Source: Sacculina carcini (taxonomy: Eukaryota > Arthropoda > Thecostraca > Sacculinidae). Taken from it: a stretch of 64,000 nucleotides of DNA. Both the position numbers and the translations under genes were made by a program. The notes below the pieces were generated by a model. That model did not search any database. It was not told the origin of the DNA and saw only the letters and a program-made list of their open reading frames with translations. Positions 56,781 to 64,000 of the stretch are shown piece after piece (the first letter of the stretch is position 1; each line of letters opens with the position of its first letter). The DNA lies in assembly GCA_916048095.2 (NCBI GenBank), contig OU696594.1, positions 1,546,001-1,610,000 on the forward strand, read 5' to 3'.

Positions 56781-57313
56781 ATGGTGATGTTAAGTTATAA
56801 ATATATTTTGGAAACATTATGATGAAAAATGTTTGGTCATTTTTCATTGTTTCGTGTCTGAGTTCTGAAATATTCAGCACGACGGGCAGGTTTGAATATG
56901 ACGCAGTTTAAGCAAACTATTTTGTCAAAATAAATATAAAAATATAGAAATGTATACTTTTAATGGGTTTACTCTTTTCTCTTTTAATTCATATTCCATT
57001 TCTCTTATGAATTGAATACAAATTTAATAGTATCAATTGTTCCGCACGACGGGCGGGTTTACATGCTAGAATATTCATTGTTTGTTATGTTCTGGTGTTC
57101 TGAATTAGTCCGCACGACAGGCAGGTTCATATATGAGACGGATCGGGGGATATTTTGTCCAAATTAAAATGAAAATATTCACATTTAGGCATTTCTATTG
57201 GTTAGCATATTTACAGGTTAAATTTTTTACTTTCAAATTTGTATTCATTTTATTTTATAGATTGAATATGAATTTCATGTTATGAACTGTTCCGCACGAC
57301 GGGCGGGTTTAAA
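56781..57313 (+). mobile_element. Helitron-like 3' modules in tandem
   Basis: Further termini CCGCACGACGGGCGGGTTTA with CTAG at 57066-57069 and CCGCACGACGGGCGGGTTTA at about 57292-57311, spaced about 245 bp with similar AT-rich spacers. Plus orientation, opposite to the array at 3123-7330. Confidence 0.6.
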
Positions 57314-57502
57314 TCTATATATAAAAAAGAAATACTCTGTCTGTCAGTGTGTGTATGTATGCTTGAATATGAGGTTAAAATACCACTTTGTTGTCCTTCC
57401 ACATTACAACTGAAATGCAGCTGGTGAATGCTTCATTCATAGTCCCTCTTTCCATCTTATCTAAGGTCTTTCCTGACTTGAGAGGGGCTCCAGAGAGTGT
57501 CT
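57314..57502 (+). mobile_element. Helitron-like 5' end
   Basis: TCTATATATAAAAAAGAAAT followed by ACTCTGTCTGTCAGTG, starting directly after the previous element's GGGCGGGTTTAAA. This is a start-to-end junction of two elements. Confidence 0.6.
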
Positions 57503-57816
57503 TCTCTGAGCAGTGGTGGCGCCAGGATTTTTCCGATAGTGGGGCTGATGGGGGCTAAGGAAAAAGTTGAGGGGGCTTGGCGAAGCATGAAGAACTACAC
57601 TCGAACACTGAATACATGATATTATAAGGGACTGGGGCACACTAATTCAGTCCTCGAAGTTGAACCAAAATTACAGGACATTGGTGAGGATTTTTAATGT
57701 CCATGATCATGCGTTGCGGGGGGGGGGGGGCGTGGGCTTAGGGGAACTTGACATATTTTTGGGGTTTGGAAACCCCCCAATCCTCCTCCCTCCTTTGCGC
57801 CGCCATTGTCTCTGAG
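57503..57816. mobile_element. hAT-type MITE, 298 bp, with 8-bp target duplication
   Basis: TCTCTGAG at 57503-57510 is repeated exactly at 57809-57816. The element between (57511-57808) starts CAGTGGTGGCGCCAGGA and ends with the complement of CAATGGCGGCGCAAAGGA, imperfect terminal inverted repeats of about 17 bp. An 8-bp duplication with CAG/CAA termini is typical of hAT elements. It has no ORF. It contains a run of 13 G (57718-57730). Confidence 0.85.
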
Positions 57817-58254
57817 TGTGCAGGTGGCTGCTATTTTATTTTATGCAATTTCTTCGAGTAATGCAGATGACCCAAAAAAATAGTCAAAGACAGCGTGTTG
57901 ACCAGGCTGCATATTCACACTTTCAATCATTTGAAGCACTACACTCCCACCAAGACCAAATCTTTTATCGATCCTTCAAGTGTCCACACTGAGCTGTTGA
58001 AACTTGATCATAATCGGGGACCAGATTTACCACCTGATGAATATCATCATGCCACTTGTAGGCAAATTTTTTCGTCGTTTTGTTTTAAGTGGTTCTGCTG
58101 CAAGACATTGAGTTGATTTGATGTGTTGGTGATCATCATCTGCATCACGACTCAAACCATTGCTGAGTAAAATTCTCCTCAAAGGTTCACCGGGTTGTAG
58201 GTAACTTCATCATCAGAACCGTCACTGTCTTGATCTTTCGAGTTTTTGTGTTAA
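57817..58254. other. No recognised gene
   Basis: A 73-codon plus-strand ORF at 57895-58116 (MLTRLHIHTFNHLKHYTPTK...) matches nothing I know. The surrounding sequence has no repeat signature. Confidence 0.4.
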
Positions 58255-58550
58255 TACCGCATTGTAGAAAACAAAATTTCTAGCACGATGGTATAATTTA
58301 TTTTTATTTGTAGCAAATATTTACCGAGAAATAGTAGAAAAATGAATAAATTCTAGTCGCCCGGTGTTCAAGTGTAATTTTGGATGTATTTGAGAATTTT
58401 GCCAATTTTACACATTTTTTTGTATCATTTGCGGGTGTAAATTATATTTTTTCTTGTAGAACACAAAATTTTCTACACAATAGTATAATTTTTATAGCTC
58501 TATCTCTGCTGGTTTATGAGGTTCAGATAGCGGAATATTGACCAAAATAT
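58255..58550. mobile_element. Helitron-like internal unit
   Basis: TTTCTAGCACGATGGTATAA, GTCGCCCGGTGTTCAAG and TTCTACACAATAGTATAA in the order seen at 14387-14690. One diverged unit. Confidence 0.55.
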
Positions 58551-58614
58551 TGCTTGTAACACGTTCAGTGATTGTCGCTAGTCCCACTATATTGTCAGTG
58601 TTCAGTGATTGTCG

Positions 58615-59440
58615 CTAGTCAAGCTTTCTTGTATATGTAAAAATTCGAGCACAAAAATTCAATATTTTTTGTAGCTTGTGTTGATGTTCAGAGCATGCGG
58701 TCCCACATCCACTTATAAAATATGTTAAAATCGACGTGATGAAAGCATTGATCAGCGATCTGTTAATGTGCATGATCAATGTTGCTAACGATTTGTGTGC
58801 CAGATTGTCGATATGCTGCTTAAAATTCAAATGCTTGTCTATTGTCACGTAATTTTATATAATTTTGCACTGCTAAAATCGTTCCCATGGATCCTATTAT
58901 TATTTTCGGAAAAGTGGACAATATATAGTTTGTGCCCGCTAGTAGAACTTGGGTTTTTCAGGATTTATTTTCATCTTGTTAGAAGAGAAATAGTCATACG
59001 CGTGCTGCAGTTTTCGCTCGAGACTTTCTACATTGATACCCAATTCAATTCGGCTCGAAGTAAGTATAAAAATCGTGTCTTCAGCATATTGTAATCTGTA
59101 GATGCGTGTGGTCGTCTGATATGTGCCATGCTAAGTTGTTGGAGAATATCAAAAACAGTGTACAGCTCAAACTACCTCCCTGAAATATCGACATGCTCGT
59201 CGTGGTCGGCTTGGTGTTAGACAAACGGTAACCACCTCCAGTAGCTGCTGTCTCCACCTGTTGTATGTTTCCGCTTAAATAATTCTTGAGTCATCGCTCA
59301 TCAATGTTACACGCTGACATTTTTCCAGCAGCAAGTTATGGACGACTATGTCGAAAATTTTTGTCAAATCGATCGATGTTAAAATGGTGACTGTCCTGTC
59401 TTGTATCGCACTATATATCGTGTGTGTTACATTGATAGTG
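58615..59440 (-). pseudogene. Highly decayed LINE reverse transcriptase
   Basis: Minus-strand pieces: SIDLTKIFDIVVHNLLLEKC (about 59370, the LDLTKAFDTVDH-like block), a degenerate palm, then KHLNFKQHIDNLAHK and GCGTACSEHQHKLQKILNF. There are many frameshifts and stops. It is the oldest-looking LINE in the window; its clade is not determinable. Confidence 0.6.
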
Positions 59441-59486
59441 CATCGAAGGCAGCAGTGACACACATGTGTTTGTTGAGTGTTGGTCG

Positions 59487-59522
<36 letters not shown>

Positions 59523-60000
59523 GCACACACACACACACTCACACTGATACACCACCGCCTCCAATATCCAGCTCGTACACACTGCAGCCGGTTCAAGCCG
59601 GATATTTCTGGATATGCAGTCGCGAGTGGGCGAAAACAAGCAGCGGCCAGCAGCACGCACGCTGCACGTGACAGAGGCGATTCCAAAAGTCTGACACATA
59701 CACACACACACACACGAAGCATCAACCATACCGTGTATGTAAAGTAAAGTAAATTGCATGTATTGTTCATCCATCAAGATATACATCATCAGGCTTTTCA
59801 GTACAATATGAACATTCACACGCTCACACACACACACACCCAAGCCACCCATGACTAACTACATATGTATGCACATTCACAACATCATCATATATACATA
59901 CATACGCAACATATACACATATATAATAACTCAAAAGATTTGTGTGAATGGAATTTTCCAGTTGTGTTCGTGACAAAGTGTGTTTTCATGTAAATGTTCC

Positions 60001-60001
<1 letters not shown>
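59441..60001. other. No gene; CA microsatellites
   Basis: (CA)n at 59494-59537 and 59700-59715. A short GC-rich unique stretch lies between. From 59871 the sequence is again that of A 25311. Confidence 0.7.
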
Positions 60002-60036
<35 letters not shown>

Positions 60037-60240
60037 TTGGTGTAGCCAGGCAGTAAATTTTCGCGCTTGCAAACGAGATTAAACTGGGTTGCTATTTCAC
60101 ATTTAGCAATTTTCTTTTTGGTCGATTCCATGTCTCTAGCCAATTTCTGATCGCTTCTATTCAAACAATTCAACAATGTCCCTATATTACGTAACGTTTC
60201 GGAGTTACCAGACTCCATCATCAGACACAAATCACATGAG
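60002..60240 (-). mobile_element. Penelope-like 5' end with hammerhead-like motif (copy C)
   Basis: (TA)n at 60002-60031. On the minus strand, CTGATGA at 60218-60224 and GAAAC at 60196-60200 frame a GGAGT/ACTCC hairpin, then RSDQKLARDMESTKKKIAKC and [17 protein letters not shown], which resembles the N-terminal block of Penelope-like RTs. The rest of the ORF is replaced by the TA tract. Counterpart of 25540-25770. Confidence 0.55.
60182..60230 (-). ncRNA. Hammerhead ribozyme-like fold
   Basis: Conserved core CUGAUGA and GAAA are both present. Stem II GGAGU/ACUCC (60201-60205 with 60212-60216), stem III ACG/CGU with a 3-nt loop (60197-60195 with 60191-60189), A at 60188 as the cleavage-site base, stem I UGUGUU with AUAUAG (A-U and G-U pairs). 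One extra U next to stem II (60217) is not canonical and may lower activity. Copy A has the same fold at 25680-25728. Confidence 0.45.
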
Positions 60241-60336
60241 AACACAATAAGAATGCAAATACCAACACACAATCACTACAACATTCAAACAATTATTCAC
60301 ATGCTACTTATGTCAGCAGCCAGGTGTCACTCCTAG

Positions 60337-61999
60337 CTGGCGGTGGTTCAGAGAAAGAAAGAGCGAACAACAGTATTTTACCCTGCTGAGAATGAAAAAA
60401 TTAGCTAGTTTGAAAGCAGCAGAGACAGTTAAATATCTACGTATAGAATAGATTCGCCTAATGTGAAAGTTACATACCCTAATGATATCAGAGATGTATG
60501 GTTCAAAAGAAAGAGAATCATCTACCAAGATACCTAAGCTACGAACATATTTAGAGAGAGGAACATATAGACAAGTTAAACATCTAGAAGATTGAAAAAG
60601 GATAAATTTTGTCTTATCCGGATTGAGCTTGAGATGGTGGGACAAAGACCAGGTTTCAATGTCATCCAAGAGAGAAGAAACAGAAGATTGGGAAATAGTA
60701 TCAGACGAGAGAATAATTTGGATGTCATCCGCAAAGATTTGGAAAGTGACATCTTGACGACGAGGGATTTCACCTATGGAGGTTAAGTAAATATTAAAAA
60801 GGAGAGGGCCTAGGACGGACCCCTGTGGGACACCGTATGAGAGTGGGAAAGACTCACTACAAGAATCACTAGTACAAACAAGCTGAGATCGTGAAGGAAG
60901 ATTAGAGCGGAAGAATGATAGTGCAGCGCCACAAATACCTAGGTTGGATAGAGTATTGAGTAGAATTAGATGATCAACAGTGTCAAAAGCCGCAGAGAAG
61001 TCCGGTTGAATGAGAAGAATATCCTTAAAAGCATGAGTAGATTTAAGAATAGAGTCATAGAGGAAGAGAAGCGAGGTTTCTGTTGAGTGAAAACTACGGA
61101 AGCCTGATTGTTGAGGGAGAAATAGATCATGGCGCTCAAGGTAGTCCGAAATCTGGACATAAGCGGCCACTTCAAGCGATTTGGATAGCCAAGTAAATCT
61201 AGAGATAGGACGATAGTTAGACAAACAATTGGGATCAAGGTTAGGTTTTTTCAGGATAGGGAGAATACTTGCGCTTTTAGACGCAAGGAATTCACCGAGA
61301 GAGAAAGACGAATTGATAAAATAGGTGATGAAAGGAAGAAGTAACTCAATACAGTTGGGGATTCGAGCAAGTTTAATAGGGTCCAGGGAGGAAGAACGAG
61401 TGTGCACATGCCTCAGTAGTAGCCTGCAATCAGAGATGTAAATCGGAAAGAAAGAATGAAAAATGGCGGAGGTGGTGGGATAATAAGACAATGTAGCAGG
61501 AGGGAAGCGACAGTATATATTCGAAATTTTATTCTCAAAGAAATGAGAGAATAGGGAAGGTAGGCGAGTTGGGTCACTATCAGGAAACACAAGGGTATTA
61601 GATTTACCTAAGAGTTTATTGAAAATATTCCAGAGGGATTTACTGTTGAGACAGGAGGAAATTTTATTATTATAATAGGATTTGTTGGCGTCCTCACACA
61701 AGATATGATGGTGACGCCGTGCAACACAATAAGATTGTCATGATGCATCATTTTTCAGACGCAACCAATGGCGTTCAAGTCGTCTAAGAGAAGTTTTGGA
61801 GCGACGAATTTCACTATTGATCCAGGGACTATGAAGAGATGAAGAGGAACGGAACTTCTTAACAGGAACAAACTGATCTCTAAGAAATTCAAGACAGGAG
61901 TTGAAATATTTACAGAGATCATAAGGAGGTAAGAAACAAAACGAATCATAATTGAAAGAAGAAAATATCTGGTTACATAGAGAGTCGTAGTCAACAGTT
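60337..61999 (-). pseudogene. L2-like LINE reverse transcriptase, nearly intact, ends cut
   Basis: Long minus-strand frame (61701-60337) with FFENKISNIYCRF, SILPILKKPNLDPN, NYRPISRFTWLSKSLE, PDFSAAFDTVDHLIL, YGVPQGSVLGPLLFN, FQIFADDIQIILSS (FADD intact), LNPDKTKFILFQSS and YSIRRYLTVSAAFKLANFF. Upstream to 61999 the same frame continues with LERHWLRLKNDAS, broken by one TGA at about 61740. It stops at SLNHRQL (60337) with no C-terminus, UTR or tail, which is unusual for a LINE because 3' ends are normally kept. It would be an enzyme of target-primed reverse transcription if complete. Confidence 0.85.
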
Positions 62000-63045
62000 C
62001 AACAACAAGGATGTTCTACTTATACAACTAGACTTTTCTGCTGCTTTTGACACTGTTAATCATCTGCTTCTTATTGATACTCTGTTAGACTTAGGCATTA
62101 GCGACACAGCTCTTTCTTTCTTTCGCTCTTATCTTTCTGATAGATCTCAATACGTATCTACCTCTGCTGATTCTTGTAGTGAGGCTTGCCCACTGACTTG
62201 TGGTGTCCCTCAAGGCTCTGTCTTAGGCCCTCTCCTCTTCAATATCTATCTAACCTCTGTAGGGAAATTACTTCGACGTCACGATGTGTCATTTCAAATA
62301 TTCGCTGATGGCATTCAAATCCTTCTCTCGTCCGTGTCTATTTCTCGCTCTTCAGTCAGTTCTATTCTATCTGATATTGAAAGTTGGGCGTTCACTCGTC
62401 ATCTCAAACTTAATCCTGATAAGACTAAGTATATTCTCTTTCCATCTTCTAATAGTACTACTTCTCTTAGTATACCTCTATCCTGCTCTGTACGTAGTCT
62501 TGGTATCATTTTTCATAGCTCTCTTTCTTTTGATCCGCACATCTTTGACATTATTAGGTGCTGTTAACTTTCAGCTCAGGCTTATTTATTCCATTCGTAG
62601 ATATATAACTATTTCTGCTGCTTTCAAGTTAGCTAACTCATTCATCTTTAGCAAATTTCAGTATTGCTGTTCTCTTCTACTATCACTCAACCACCGCCAG
62701 CTTAGGAAACTTCAATCTATTATTAATAAAGCTTCTCGTATGATATTTAATCTTCCTTCGGGCTCTCATGTTTCTTCTTCTCTACACAAACTTAAGTTAC
62801 TTCCATTCAAGGCTCTTATTGAGTATCGTATTTGTTTAATTATTCATTCAGCTCTTCATCTTCGTAAGCCTACGTATCTGTTTGACCTTCTGTCTTATAA
62901 AACCTCATCTCTTTCTCTTAGGTCTTCTAAGGATCATTTTCTACTAGTTGATCCTCCCTTTCCTTCTAGGCATTCTCACTACAATCGCTGTTTCTCTATC
63001 TTAAGACCTCGCATCTACAATAGGCTATCTCCCTCAATACGCTAA
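62000..63045 (+). pseudogene. L2-like reverse transcriptase fragment with mutated catalytic box
   Basis: QLDFSAAFDTVNHLLL, CGVPQGSVLGPLLFN, then FQIFADGIQILLSS, where the second catalytic Asp of the FADD box is Gly. LNPDKTKYILF and VRSLGIIFHSS follow. A frameshift near 62565 leads to YSIRRYITISAAFKLANSFI, LPSGSHVSSSLHKLKLLPFK, RKPTYLFDLLSYKTSS and RPRIYNRLSPSIR with a natural stop at 63045. It lacks endonuclease and early RT. Confidence 0.85.
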
Positions 63046-63749
63046 ATCAAATCTCTTTCTCTTTTCAAAAAACACACTAAAATTTTTTCCTAAGTAAGTC
63101 TTTTTACTGTCTTAATAATAATACGTATATTAGTAGTGATTACAAGGTCTGATAGTTTCCTCTTCTTGTCTACTAGGTCTAATATAAATTGTTTGTGTGT
63201 GCATCTATGTGTGTCTCTATCTTTTTTATGTATGTCTTCCCATTGTATGTTTTGTCTGTGTTTTGTTCTGTGAGTTCCGCTATCTGTGTTTGTGTGTCCC
63301 TTTCTGTCTGTGTGTGTGTTGCGTTCAGTTTTGTTTGCATTAATGTGTCTATTGTTTTGTGTGTTGTCAATCTGAGCTTACGTCCTTGTATGACTGATGT
63401 GTTGTCTAATGATGTGTTATCTGATGTGTAGTTTTAATATGCTATCTGTAAACGTGAATGTATTGTTTATTTTGTGCGTTTATGTACTTATCTATTGTGT
63501 TTATGTGCGTGTGTGTGAGTGTCCTTGTCCCCCTCTCTCTCTTTTTTCTCTTTGTGCGCGCGTATGTGTTTCCTGTTCTTGTGTATGTTTGTTGTCCCAT
63601 TCTATGTCCTGTCTGTGTATTGTTGTGTGTTTTTTTGTTTTGTGTTTTGTGTTTTGAGTTTTTTTTTCTTTTTCACTGTTTTCTTTCTGTCTGTGTGCAT
63701 GTGTGTGTGTGCTGGTGTGTGTGATTGTGAATATGTATGTACTTTGCTT

Positions 63750-63790
<41 letters not shown>

Positions 63791-63793
<3 letters not shown>

Positions 63794-63824
63794 CGCCTTA
63801 GAGACCCTCTAGGTGTAGGGCGCT
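63791..63824 (+). other. Conserved LINE 3' stem-loop
   Basis: CAGCGCCTTAGAGACCCTCT then AGGTGTAGGGCGCT: AGCGCC pairs with GGCGCT, followed by ATATAAAT. The same structure is at 20555-20588 and 54106-54139. L2-clade LINEs are known to need such a 3' hairpin for recognition by their RT. Confidence 0.7.
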
Positions 63825-63847
63825 ATATAAATTCAAGTCTGTATTCA

Positions 63848-64000
63848 ATATCTGTTTGTTTGTTTATGTATATCTGATTGCAGCGAATATCATTCTCTAT
63901 CGGCAATACAGGCGTTCCGTGTGAGGATATCTATTGATCATGATATTCGTTGTTGAGTAAAAACGACTAAAGGTCCAGCGGTCCAATGCGGTCATCGTTG
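63848..64000 (+). mobile_element. Gypsy derivative, inverted third copy (runs off the window)
   Basis: Reverse complement of about 13297-13480 of copy A: part of the terminal repeat, then GTTGTTGAGTAAAAACGAC and the codons for QRSNAVIV just before RNase H. Orientation is opposite to the two other Gypsy copies. Confidence 0.85.

Larger units (their letters stand above)
62000..63840 (+). mobile_element. L2-like LINE, 3' half, head-to-head with the previous one
   Basis: Starts at KDVLLIQLDFSAAFDTVNHL directly at the junction and runs to the 3' stem-loop at 63791-63824 and the CTATATAAAT end. The TG-rich 3' UTR occupies 63180-63790 with (TG)n at 63752-63790. Confidence 0.85.

Noticed and set aside
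63189..63812. Cys-Val-Phe-rich ORFs near the right end
   Set aside because: They lie in the TG-rich 3' UTR of an L2-like LINE.
60337..63840. Twin-priming inversion of one LINE insertion
   Set aside because: The two arms overlap in coding content and differ at many residues (for example FADD against FADG), so they derive from different templates.
1..64000. Host protein-coding gene with exons
   Set aside because: Every recognisable coding block is a mobile-element domain; no set of splice-linked exons with non-transposon similarity was found by eye.

Overview
This window reads as repeat-dominated DNA from an invertebrate animal. It is AT-rich, full of (CA)n, (TG)n and (TA)n microsatellites, and carries Tc1/mariner, hAT, Helitron, Penelope-like, Gypsy and several APE-type LINE sequences plus tRNA-derived SINEs. 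I see no convincing host gene, no rRNA and no functional tRNA. The species cannot be named from the sequence. The mariner N-terminal domain type and the retrotransposon mix argue against a vertebrate, and nothing looks bacterial.

The main architecture is one long repeat-mosaic present three times in the same orientation. Copy A is about 1-26258, copy B about 26259-51800, and copy C (partial) 52349-60336, matching A 18575-25842. Shared order: deletion-type mariner; CA/TA microsatellites; minus-strand L2-like LINE tail; array of Helitron-like 3' modules; minus-strand LINE carrying a virus-like 2A peptide; minus-strand Gypsy deletion derivative; Helitron 5' ends; Penelope-like interlocked inverted repeats; decayed unknown ORFs; plus-strand L2-like 3' ends; SINE; 22-bp E-box minisatellite; LINE; Helitron; Penelope-like end.

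The copies are near identical where they align but differ by clean events. A keeps a 2.7-kb block (4602-7322) and a 240-bp block (about 18832-19071) that B lacks. B keeps 377 bp (33855-34231) of LINE sequence that A lacks. B alone carries a 2.6-kb LINE (41444-44040) and a 4.7-kb LINE (46902-51624). C lacks about 2 kb of A and has about 3 kb of extra sequence (56910-59870) that includes a hAT-type MITE. Real segmental duplication and tandemly placed haplotypes are both possible. The right end (60337-64000) holds two head-to-head L2-like LINE fragments and the start of an inverted Gypsy copy.

All coding capacity is that of mobile elements, nearly all broken. Only the ORF1 of the LINE at 46902-51624 and the short mariner ORFs are open. 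Items worth most attention: the 2A-like motif upstream of a LINE endonuclease, hammerhead-like folds in the Penelope-like ends, fold-back palindromes centred on TA tracts, and the period-22 CACGTG array next to a TGACGTCA palindrome.
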